NCBI RefSeq assembly: GCF_004001045.1
Contig: NZ_BIMK01000005.1
Span: 245,861-309,860, forward strand
Reading direction: 5' to 3'
DNA from: Paenibacillus chibensis
GTDB taxonomy: Bacteria; Bacillota; Bacilli; Paenibacillales; Paenibacillaceae
DNA: 64,000 bases
Shown: positions 30,501 through 37,154 of the stretch, in pieces
How the letters are laid out: each line of letters starts with the position of its first letter
How positions within the stretch are numbered: position 1 is the stretch's first letter
Position numbers and translations under genes: made by a program
The notes under the pieces: generated by a model
Databases searched by the model: none
What the model was told of the DNA's origin: nothing
Seen by the model: the letters and a program-made list of their open reading frames with translations, nothing else

Positions 30501-31238
30501 GATTTTACTGCTGCCGGACGAGTAATCCGCGGGCTGAGAGGTCAGATCGATTCTGGGACGCTGATGCAGCTGCTGATACAGCGTGGAGCCCGCCTTGTTC
30601 ATGTCGGTCACGAGCTGGTTCAGCTTGTTATCATTGACGAAGTAAACGTTGCTTTTGGAGCTGCCTTGGGGCGTGTTATAGCCATTGAACAGATCGTACA
30701 GATTGCGTTTTCCCTGCTCATTGGGGAGCTGCTTCAGCACGTTTTCGTTCACGATGACCGGCAGTCCCTTGTTAATATAGTTCGTTCTGATTTCATTGGC
30801 TTTCAAGCTCGTGATGTCATTCATCACGTAAGAGGTCTGATGGGCTTTGGTCTGGTTGGTTTTATCGTCGGTTTTCTTGAACGGAGCGACGCCGTTGGTG
30901 CTGTAGTTGGTGCTTTTGCCTTTATTGGCGTCCGTCTGGTTATTCGGATCATTCAGATTATAAGCATCCGCAATATAGATCGCGTCATACGTGCCGCTGA
31001 TATCCTCGCGCATCGCCACGAACGTTTTCATCCGCATGACATCCACGCTGACGTTGGGCATGTTCTTCAGCTTATCCTTAAGCACGGAATAGCTCGATTG
31101 ATCTACGATTTCCAGAATACGGACCGGATAAGCCGGTTCGACGACAGCATTCACCATTGTCCAGCGATAGGGAATAAACAATGCCAAAAGTACTACCGCG
31201 AGCATGACCGGGATTATGAGTCTGTATTTCCTCTTCAT
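27558..31238 (-). CDS. Large secreted/surface protein with DUF5057-like region and Ig-like (Big2) repeats
   Basis: 1226 residues. A signal-anchor at about 5-25 (LIIPVMLAVVLLALFIPY) is followed by a roughly 570-residue region resembling DUF5057 (VRILEIVDQSSYSVLKDKL, YDAIYIADAYNLND). Three or four bacterial Ig-like domains follow at about 880-1215 (WSSSDPKIASVDQQGKVVG, GTADVTVYS; WSSDNTGNVTVIARGTNAG). The C-terminus is basic and has no LPXTG, so anchoring would be by the N-terminal helix. SD AGGAGG lies before the start. It lies on the opposite strand inside the pilus locus, suggesting an adhesin or assembly accessory, which is inference. Confidence 0.75.
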   Translation of the reverse strand: MKRKYRLIIPVMLAVVLLALFIPYRWTMVNAVVEPAYPVRILEIVDQSSYSVLKDKLKNMPNVSVDVMRMKTFVAMREDISGTYDAIYIADAYNLNDPNNQTDANKGKSTNYSTNGVAPFKKTDDKTNQTKAHQTSYVMNDITSLKANEIRTNYINKGLPVIVNENVLKQLPNEQGKRNLYDLFNGYNTPQGSSKSNVYFVNDNKLNQLVTDMNKAGSTLYQQLHQRPRIDLTSQPADYSSGSSKIYKAGDTLTFKFNAYNVPNLSESGNSVTAKLSLSVDKVLKYTDDNQVALKTITQPTGNEITYNLPKAYSGLLYWKLDLYNVNGLTDSVSGTIRYQDEKTVVKVLQVMPDKDTSSDLTKRITDASYLKSSDYELQITPVSFSDFSSAYYKQLNGKFDMIVFGFKDTYNESSPLKDDQALAVHAFIESGQGVMFTHDTIYKSSTSQNAWVKYFQADTGQIAPETNLGFGNPLSSTSTKNVNTGLLTQFPFDLTQKGKSASVGQIATTHNQYFTLDLEDPAVVPWYNIKSDANAATQRDVDDSWNHYYTYTKGNVTYSGTGHTSNNFPDWEQRLFVNTMFRAFIGANHAPDIKPISPVEGAVIPSYQKIPVSYTVNDLDLKDRNIKTQVKMLQNNKEIFIGEEKTVLSGSTISLDLDNPLKDVQDQGQLKIVITASDLHGAQAEPKTINITVKKFKDSLQVDRGLDSAYQGRDLFTKETIPIHYTVQPVNIAKELGTQDPAKMIVKNLEFTEELPANLEVAGITFDEGSGSIIKSGTLAAGYTLKGTLPDVPYQLVGSSYVPTVKQVRFTVSLIPKEKGNYLLNKSSMKFTDIDEKSKKADFPVISFSVKKRLETLKIEDHYTILKGASIVIPVTYTPTDVDPKSLVFTWSSSDPKIASVDQQGKVVGASVGTADVTVYSTDGSNLSSKSTITVVDPILTLKAPKEIKKGETGKLQAIIDRQYLQNAKLTWTVTEVGANPKAELIDTGDSWSRDLKGKNAGTVTIEVTLSAEFAGSSDKVQSTASAQVKIINPLESIGIDGDSSVIIGKTLVLKPVLNPADAENVPPLLWSFKNADDGKYASLDVTPDGVKVTGKQKGTVIVQLKAGELVAEHAVEIKQSLTGLQLPYSLTIYEGDVFDLTTKLAMLPHGGVVPDQIKESLIWSSDNTGNVTVIARGTNAGTITGKHVGQSTVRVKFMDDENIKAEIIIEVKKKPAGGAGNDRY

Positions 31239-31495
31239 TCCAATCCTCCTAAAATAGAATATGGAAAAATGTCAGTTATAGCACGAATTGCGCGAGTTGT
31301 ACTCGATATGTACAGGGTTTTTTATTGTAAAATTAACCAATCTATGCTATATATCATTTTAGGATATAAGTCTCGTGTTATCAACTTAAATATATGAAAA
31401 AAGACACAGGTTTAATAGAACTATACTACCGAATTACCTCTTTCGCATTTGCGTAAATTTTTGCCGAAAAAGTTCTTTTTGTGGAGGGATTCGAC
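31239..31495. other. Divergent promoter region between the Ig-like surface protein and pilB
   Basis: About 255 AT-rich bp. It must hold promoters for both directions. A hairpin (CGAG-TTGTA-CTCG, 31293-31305) is followed by TACAGGG and T residues. One AAAA-N5-TTTT box (ComK-like) lies just before pilB near 31468-31480, but a second box at the required distance was not found. No c-di-GMP riboswitch signature is present here. Confidence 0.4.
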
Positions 31496-33160
31496 ATGGC
31501 TATTGTCAAAAAAAGGCTGGGGGATTTGCTGGTCGAAAATCATGTGATTTCGCATGAACAGCTGCAGGAAGCGCTGGGCGAACAAAGTAAATCCAAGCGC
31601 AAGCTCGGGGATCTCCTCATTTCTCAAGGCTATATCACGGAGCAGCAGCTGATTGAAGTGCTGGAATTTCAGCTCGGCATCCCGCATGTCAGCCTGTTCA
31701 AATACCAGATCGACCCGGCGATCACGCAGATCATTCCGGAAAGCATGGCGAAGCGGTACCAGGTGCTGCCCTTCATGAAGGATGGAGGCAAGCTGATGGT
31801 GGCGATGGCCGATCCGCTGGATTATTTTGCGATTGAAGAGCTGCGGATGACCACCGGCTTCAAGATTGAGCCTGCGATTTGTACGAGGGAGGAGCTGCAG
31901 CGCTCGATTGCGCGTCACTACGGGCTGCGCGATTCGATGAATCAGATGATGGTCGATTTGCCTTCCGCCGAAGATATCGAAGAAACCGAGATTACGGACG
32001 AGGATTCGCCGATCGTGAGGCTGGTCAACCAGATGATCCAGCAGGCCGTTCATCTCAAAGCTTCCGACATCCATGTCGATCCCGGCGAAAACAATCTGGC
32101 GATCCGTTATCGGATCGACGGCCAGCTGCGGACCGAGCGTCATCTTCCGAAGCAGATGCAGGGCTTTATCACGGCGCGCCTCAAAATCATGTCCAAGCTC
32201 AACATCGCCGAGCGGCGTCTGCCGCAGGACGGCAGAATCAAGATGCAGTTCGATTACAAAATGGTGGATATCCGCGTGTCGACGCTGCCGACCATCCACG
32301 GCGAAAAAATCGTGCTTCGGCTGTTGGATCTCAGTACCGGGGTTAAGCCGCTGGAGCAGCTTGGGTTCAATGGGCGCAATCTGCAGATGTTCCGGGATAT
32401 GATCGAACGTCCATACGGCATTCTGCTGATCACGGGCCCGACGGGCAGCGGCAAAACGACGACGCTCTATTCGGCGCTGAACCATCTGAATGTGGAGAAT
32501 GTGAACATCATTACGGTCGAGGATCCGGTAGAGTACCAGCTGGAAGGGATTAATCAGGTGCATGTGAATCCGGCGATCGGCTTTACATTTGCGGCCGGGC
32601 TCCGTTCCATCCTCCGTCAGGACCCGAACATCGTGATGGTGGGGGAGATTCGGGATCATGAGACGGCGGAAATCGCCGTACGGGCCTCCCTGACGGGCCA
32701 TTTGGTGCTGTCCACCCTGCATACCAATGATGCGGTCAGCACGATTACCCGTCTCCGCGACATGGAAATCCAACCGTATTTGATCGCCTCGTCGCTGGTG
32801 GGCGTGGTGGCGCAGCGTTTGGTGCGCCGGATCTGTCCGGAATGCAAAACCGCGTACACGCCAAGCGAGCAGGAGCAAATTTTGCTGAGCAGCCATGGTT
32901 TTCAGGCGGACAAGCTGTACCGGGGAAAAGGGTGCGGCAACTGCAACCGGACCGGCTATCGCGGCCGGGCGGCCATTCATGAGGTACTTTGCATCGATGA
33001 TGAGATGCGCCAGCGGATTACGGGCTCGGCCTCCGTGGACGAGCTGCGGGAGGCGGCCAAGCGGCAGGGAATGACAGGACTGATGGAGGACGGCTTTGAG
33101 AAAGTCATCCAAGGCGTGACATCCCTGCAGGAAGTACTCCGCGAGACGGTTGCGAATTAA
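31496..33160 (+). CDS. pilB: Type IV pilus extension ATPase with MshEN-type N-terminus
   Basis: 554 residues from the ATG at 31496 (SD GGAGGG). It powers pilus extension at the cytoplasmic membrane. Near residues 7-55 there are two consecutive repeats, RLGDLLVENHVISHEQLQEA and KLGDLLISQGYITEQQLIEV, that fit the MshEN c-di-GMP-binding motif. The ATPase core has Walker A GPTGSGKTTTLYSAL, the Asp box, Walker B (DPNIVMVGEIRDHETAEIA) and the His box (LSTLHTNDA). The zinc-binding tetracysteine is CPEC and CGNC. pilT and pilC follow closely. Confidence 0.95.
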   Translation: MAIVKKRLGDLLVENHVISHEQLQEALGEQSKSKRKLGDLLISQGYITEQQLIEVLEFQLGIPHVSLFKYQIDPAITQIIPESMAKRYQVLPFMKDGGKLMVAMADPLDYFAIEELRMTTGFKIEPAICTREELQRSIARHYGLRDSMNQMMVDLPSAEDIEETEITDEDSPIVRLVNQMIQQAVHLKASDIHVDPGENNLAIRYRIDGQLRTERHLPKQMQGFITARLKIMSKLNIAERRLPQDGRIKMQFDYKMVDIRVSTLPTIHGEKIVLRLLDLSTGVKPLEQLGFNGRNLQMFRDMIERPYGILLITGPTGSGKTTTLYSALNHLNVENVNIITVEDPVEYQLEGINQVHVNPAIGFTFAAGLRSILRQDPNIVMVGEIRDHETAEIAVRASLTGHLVLSTLHTNDAVSTITRLRDMEIQPYLIASSLVGVVAQRLVRRICPECKTAYTPSEQEQILLSSHGFQADKLYRGKGCGNCNRTGYRGRAAIHEVLCIDDEMRQRITGSASVDELREAAKRQGMTGLMEDGFEKVIQGVTSLQEVLRETVAN

Positions 33161-33176
33161 AGGAGGCGAAAATGAG

Positions 33177-34226
33177 ATGCTTCATACGGAAGCGGGCATG
33201 AGGACACTGCTGCAGAAGGCTTTTGAAATGGGCGCCTCCGACCTTCATGTTTCGCCCGGCTCGCCGCCGGTGCTGCGCATCGATGGCGTGCTCATGCCTT
33301 TGCAGGAGCAAGCGCTGTCGGCGGAAGATATTCGCGGGATGGCGCAGGCTGTGATGGGGACGGCGGAGCAGGAACGGTTTGAAGCGGCGGGAGAGGTTGA
33401 TTTTTCGACCCAGCTGGAAGGAGTCTGCCGGTTCCGGATGAATATATTCCGCCAGCAGCATGGGGCTGCGATCGCGGCGCGTCTGATTCCGGCGAGCGTG
33501 CCGGATCTGGCGGAGCTGGGGCTTCCTCCGGTCATCCGCACGCTCGCGCACAAGCCGCACGGCCTCATTCTCGTGACCGGTCCGACCGGTAGCGGGAAAT
33601 CCTCCACGCTGGCTGCACTGATCGACCATATCAACCAAACGCAGCACAAGCATATCATTACGCTGGAGGATCCCATCGAGTACATACATTGCAGCAGGTC
33701 ATCGCTGATTCAGCAGCGGGAGGTCGGGAGCGATACTGCGAGCTTTGCCCAAGGCCTGAGAGCAGCGCTGCGCCAGGACCCGGACGTGATTCTGGTGGGA
33801 GAGCTGCGGGACCTGGAGACGATTTCGGCAGCCGTGACGGCCGCGGAAACCGGGCACTTGGTGCTCGGGACGCTGCATACGACCGATGCGCCGCAGACAA
33901 TCGACCGCATCATTGATGCTTTTCCGGGACATCAGCAGGGGCAGATCCGCATCCAGCTCGCCAGCGTGCTGAACGCGATCGTGTCGCAGCGGCTCCTTCC
34001 GAGAAAATCGGGCAAAGGCCGGACCTGCGTCACCGAAATCATGATCAACACGCCAGCCGCGGCCAATCTGATCCGGTCCGAGAAAAATCACCAGATCCGC
34101 AATCTGATGCTGACCGGCAGAAGTTTAGGGATGCATACGATGGATATGTCGATCCGGGAGCAGCTGCAAAGCGGCGTTCTGGATGCGAAAACCGCGCAGC
34201 CGTTTCTGGCGGAAGGAGGCAGCTGA
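33177..34226 (+). CDS. pilT: Type IV pilus retraction ATPase
   Basis: 349 residues from the ATG at 33177 with AAAGGAGG 10 bp upstream. An ATG at 33172 is out of frame. PilT motifs: ASDLHVSPGSPPVLRIDG, Walker A VTGPTGSGKSSTLAALID, EDPIEYIH, HTTDAPQTIDRIID, and the C-terminal RMHTMDMSIREQL-like MHTMDMSIREQLQSG. It lacks the N-terminal domain and tetracysteine of PilB, as expected. Presence of PilT implies retractile pili and twitching or DNA uptake. It lies 16 bp after pilB, and its stop overlaps pilC by one base. Confidence 0.93.
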   Translation: MLHTEAGMRTLLQKAFEMGASDLHVSPGSPPVLRIDGVLMPLQEQALSAEDIRGMAQAVMGTAEQERFEAAGEVDFSTQLEGVCRFRMNIFRQQHGAAIAARLIPASVPDLAELGLPPVIRTLAHKPHGLILVTGPTGSGKSSTLAALIDHINQTQHKHIITLEDPIEYIHCSRSSLIQQREVGSDTASFAQGLRAALRQDPDVILVGELRDLETISAAVTAAETGHLVLGTLHTTDAPQTIDRIIDAFPGHQQGQIRIQLASVLNAIVSQRLLPRKSGKGRTCVTEIMINTPAAANLIRSEKNHQIRNLMLTGRSLGMHTMDMSIREQLQSGVLDAKTAQPFLAEGGS

Positions 34227-35431
34227 TGCCGCAATTCGAATATGTAGTGCGAACGAGCGGAGGCAAGGACTTGAAGGGCAAGCTGACCGCCCTGGACAAG
34301 CCTTCGGCGATGGACGAGCTGCGGAAGAGGAACCTGACCGTGTTTTCGCTCTCCGAGCAGCGCAGCTCCATTTTCCAGCAGGACATGTACATCGGCAATC
34401 CGGTCAAAACCATTCATTTTATCATTTACTGCCGCCAATTCGCGACTTTAATCCGGGCCGGGGTTAGCATCGTTGATGCCAACCGGATTTTGGCTGAACA
34501 GACCGAAAGCAAGGCGCTGCGCAAAGCACTTCAGGATGTCGGGTCGAGTCTGCTGCGCGGGATCGCCTTTTCGACGGCCGTTCAGGATCATCGCAAAATT
34601 TTCCCGAACCTGTTTGTCAGCATGATTCGTGCGGGCGAGGAATCGGGGGACCTGGAAGGAACACTGGAGCGGCTGGCGGTCTTTTTCGAAAAGCAGCACA
34701 GCACCAAGGAAAAAATCAAATCCGCCCTCACCTATCCGGTCACGGTCGGACTGATGGCCATCGCCGCCGTCGTGTACCTGCTGTATGCGATCGTGCCGCA
34801 GTTCGTCTCTATGTTCGAGTCGATGAACGCACAGCTGCCGGCGATTACGAGAATGGTACTGGCGCTGAGCAACAGCTTTAAGCATCAGTGGTTTATCTGG
34901 ATTGCCGGCCTGCTGATCCTCCTCATTGCCTATCAGTGGATCAAGCGTACCGAGCGAGGGGCCTACCTGCTGGATTACGCCAAGCTCAAAGTCCCGGTGT
35001 TCGGCAAGCTGAATCAAAAAGGCTCCATCGCCCAGTTCTCGCGCACCTTCTCATCGCTGTACGCCAGCTCGGTGCCGGTGCTGCAGGCACTTACGATCGT
35101 CGAAGAGGTGGCGGGCAACAAGGTCATCGGTCAGTACATCCGGGCCGCGGGAGAATCGCTCCGTCAGGGCAATCCGCTCTCCGACCCGCTGAAAAAAGCA
35201 TGGGTGTTCCCGCCGCTGGTCACGCAGATGATCGCCATCGGCGAGGAGACGGGCGCGCTTGACCTGATGCTGTCGAAAGTGGCCGATTTTTACGAGATGG
35301 ACGTGGAGAATACCGTCGACCGGTTGAAGTCGCTGCTGGAGCCGCTGCTGATCGCCTTCCTCGCCGGCGTGGTGGGAATTATCGTGGCGGCGATTATGCT
35401 GCCGATGTTCAGCTTGTATAACAGCATCTAG
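34226..35431 (+). CDS. pilC: Type IV pilus inner-membrane platform protein
   Basis: 401 residues with two GspF/PilC domains. The first (about 65-190) includes YCRQFATLIRAGVSIVDA, the second (about 270-395) FSRTFSSLYASSVPVLQAL. Hydrophobic helices near 165-190, 215-235 and at the C-terminus (LLEPLLIAFLAGVVGIIVAA). It links PilB/PilT to the growing pilus. ATG in a TGATG overlap with pilT. Confidence 0.95.
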   Translation: MPQFEYVVRTSGGKDLKGKLTALDKPSAMDELRKRNLTVFSLSEQRSSIFQQDMYIGNPVKTIHFIIYCRQFATLIRAGVSIVDANRILAEQTESKALRKALQDVGSSLLRGIAFSTAVQDHRKIFPNLFVSMIRAGEESGDLEGTLERLAVFFEKQHSTKEKIKSALTYPVTVGLMAIAAVVYLLYAIVPQFVSMFESMNAQLPAITRMVLALSNSFKHQWFIWIAGLLILLIAYQWIKRTERGAYLLDYAKLKVPVFGKLNQKGSIAQFSRTFSSLYASSVPVLQALTIVEEVAGNKVIGQYIRAAGESLRQGNPLSDPLKKAWVFPPLVTQMIAIGEETGALDLMLSKVADFYEMDVENTVDRLKSLLEPLLIAFLAGVVGIIVAAIMLPMFSLYNSI

Positions 35432-35498
35432 AGCCATACGGTTCTGAATATATGCAAATGATCTCATGAATCCAAATCTAATTGAGGGGGATATTCGT

Positions 35499-35948
35499 AT
35501 GGAAGCTGTATTGAAAAAGCGTTTCGGCAAGTTGGGAAGAGAGGAAAAAGGCTTCACGCTGATCGAGCTTTTGGCGGTAATTGTGATTATCGGGATTATC
35601 GCGGTGATCGCGATTCCGTTGATCGGGAATATTCTTAGCAAATCGAAGGATAGCGCGGATTTGGCTACCGCGAGACAGGTGTATGATGCGGCCAGATTAT
35701 ATATCACGAGTGAAGGAAATGGGGATTTTAAAGCTACAGAAAATAGAACCATTAGTATTGAAAAATTACAAGATAGTGGATATCTTGACAAATCCCTATA
35801 TTTGCCGAGTACGAAGGCTCCTATTTCAAAGACGGGCGTAGTGACATTCTCTGATTTAGGACAACTTGTTAGTGTTACATTAAATTCGAAGGTTTATAAT
35901 GCGGAAAATGTATTGAGTTCAAGTTCAAAAGCAGATAAAGCAGAGTAA
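35499..35948 (+). CDS. pilA: Type IV pilus major pilin
   Basis: 149 residues from the ATG at 35499, GAGGGGG upstream. Leader of 20 charged residues ending EEKG^FTLIELLAVIVIIGIIAVI with Glu at +5; the hydrophobic alpha1 helix runs to about residue 48. The soluble part (KATENRTISIEKLQDSGYLD) resembles Gram-positive class IIa-like pilins. From about 35690 the DNA turns much more AT-rich than the N-terminal half. No disulfide Cys pair is present. Confidence 0.9.
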   Translation: MEAVLKKRFGKLGREEKGFTLIELLAVIVIIGIIAVIAIPLIGNILSKSKDSADLATARQVYDAARLYITSEGNGDFKATENRTISIEKLQDSGYLDKSLYLPSTKAPISKTGVVTFSDLGQLVSVTLNSKVYNAENVLSSSSKADKAE

Positions 35949-36030
35949 TGAAAAATTTAAAGGATTATTTTATTCCTGTATTAATATTTAAATTCATTTA
36001 CGCACCAGCGGAGCAGACGGAATCGTTCTG
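35947..36030 (+). pseudogene. Possible gene remnant cut by the palindromic repeat
   Basis: An ATG overlapping the pilA stop (TAATG) opens a 27-codon frame beginning MKNLKDYFIPVLIFKFIY, charged then hydrophobic, which runs into the repeat and stops at TGA within it. It may be the start of a lost second pilus gene. It could also be chance; there is AAAGCAGAG upstream but no clear SD. Confidence 0.25.
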
Positions 36031-36129
36031 AAGAAGCGCAAGCGTTCGCCTTTGTCGTCGGATTTCTACCCTGATCCTATTCCAATCCAGGAAATCCGTA
36101 AGACAACAGCGATCGGAAGAATGATCCGT
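36017..36129. repeat. Dispersed palindromic repeat, copy 2
   Basis: Outer arms ACGGAATCGTTCT (36017-36029) and AGAATGATCCGT (36118-36129); inner arms GTCGTCGGATTTC and GAAATCCGTAAGAC. The loop between the inner arms is about 24 nt. Core sequence and arm order match copy 1 at 18964-19104, although stem bases differ with compensating changes on the other side (for example AAC versus GTT in the outer arm). That argues for selection on pairing or for mobility of a hairpin element. Confidence 0.8.
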
Positions 36130-36149
36130 GTGCGCAGCGGCCTTCGAAG

Positions 36150-36340
36150 CGCCATATTACCTTTTTAATTAACGCTATTAATAAATCTGAATTCTACTAA
36201 ATTAGCAACATAAACTAGCATCATAAATATCGTAGCAACATCAACCTATAGCAACACATCACAGCTTCACTAGAATCATCAACCTAACAACATACCAATT
36301 GCAGCAACACCACCTTTCATATTATTCACATCACCACCCA
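36150..36340. other. AT/CA-rich non-coding stretch with degenerate short repeats
   Basis: After the repeat the plus strand becomes G-poor. Four degenerate copies of TAGCAACAT-AAC-like sequence occur between 36205 and 36325 (TTAGCAACATAAAC, GTAGCAACATCAAC, ATAGCAACACATCAC, GCAGCAACACCACC). No gene is evident. Confidence 0.45.
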
Positions 36341-36372
36341 GGAACCGGATCACCACTTCCGGTTCCCTTTTA
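36341..36372 (+). terminator. Terminator-like hairpin before pilD
   Basis: GGAACCGGA (36341-36349) and TCCGGTTCC (36358-36366), then CTTTT. It ends only 20 bp before the pilD ATG, so it probably ends the pilA transcript or acts as an attenuator. Confidence 0.7.
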
Positions 36373-36392
36373 CAATCAAAGGAGCCACGCCA

Positions 36393-37142
36393 ATGACACT
36401 GATCATCCCCATCTACGCCCTGATCTGCGGATTGCTGCTGGGCTCTTTTTATAACGTTGTCGGACTGCGCGTCCCTGCTGGCGAATCGATCGTTCACCCG
36501 CCGTCGCACTGTACGAAATGCGGAACGCGCCTGAAGCCCAGAGACCTTGTGCCTGTGCTCAGTTTCCTGCTCTCCCGCGGCCGCTGCCGTCACTGCGGCA
36601 TCAAGCTCTCCGGATTGTACCCGCTGGGCGAGCTGCTGACGGGATTGCTGTTCCTATGGGTTGTCCTGCAGGAGGGCATTAGCGGCAGGGGGATGATCGG
36701 GCTGCTGCTGGTCAGCTTGGCGGTGATCGTTACTGTCGCGGATATGAAATACATGCTGATTCCGAACAAGGTGCTGCTGTTTTTTACGCCGATCCTGCTC
36801 GCCATGGTACTGCTCTTCCCGGATGGTTCGCTCTGGAGCCATCTTGCCGGAGCGGCAGTGGGGGGTGGAATTCCGCTTCTGCTCGCGCTTTTTGGCGGCA
36901 TGGGGATGGGGGATGTGAAGCTGTTCGCGCTGTGCGGTTGGGTGCTCGGCGTGCCGAACGTGCTGATTGCTTTTTTGGCGGCATGCACTATGGGGACGGT
37001 CGTATATGGGCTGCTGATCTTGTGCGGCATCGTCCGGCGCAGACAGCCGGTACCCTTCGGGCCTTGGCTTGCCGCAGGAGCGCTGCTGGCTTACGGGTAC
37101 GGTTCAACAATGATAAGCGGGTACCTCTCGCTATGGAATTAG
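36393..37142 (+). CDS. pilD: Prepilin leader peptidase/N-methyltransferase
   Basis: 249-residue A24 aspartic protease that cleaves class III signals and methylates the new Phe. Two CxxC pairs form the zinc-binding N-terminal domain (CTKCGTRLKPRDLVP, CRHCGIKLS). The catalytic Asp residues lie in VADMKYMLIPN and GMGMGDVKLF. Seven or eight membrane helices. It processes the FTLxE proteins in this locus. AAAGGAG lies before the ATG. Confidence 0.95.
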   Translation: MTLIIPIYALICGLLLGSFYNVVGLRVPAGESIVHPPSHCTKCGTRLKPRDLVPVLSFLLSRGRCRHCGIKLSGLYPLGELLTGLLFLWVVLQEGISGRGMIGLLLVSLAVIVTVADMKYMLIPNKVLLFFTPILLAMVLLFPDGSLWSHLAGAAVGGGIPLLLALFGGMGMGDVKLFALCGWVLGVPNVLIAFLAACTMGTVVYGLLILCGIVRRRQPVPFGPWLAAGALLAYGYGSTMISGYLSLWN

Positions 37143-37154
37143 GAGGTTCATCAT

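Noticed and set aside
31468..31480. ComK box before pilB
   Set aside because: Only one AAAA-N5-TTTT motif; ComK sites need two at defined spacing, and such motifs are frequent by chance in AT-rich DNA.
31421..33112. 563-residue antisense frame over pilB
   Set aside because: Shadow of pilB; no SD and no family resemblance.
36150..36340. CRISPR array
   Set aside because: The short CA-rich repeats are degenerate, irregularly spaced and too short, and no cas genes occur.
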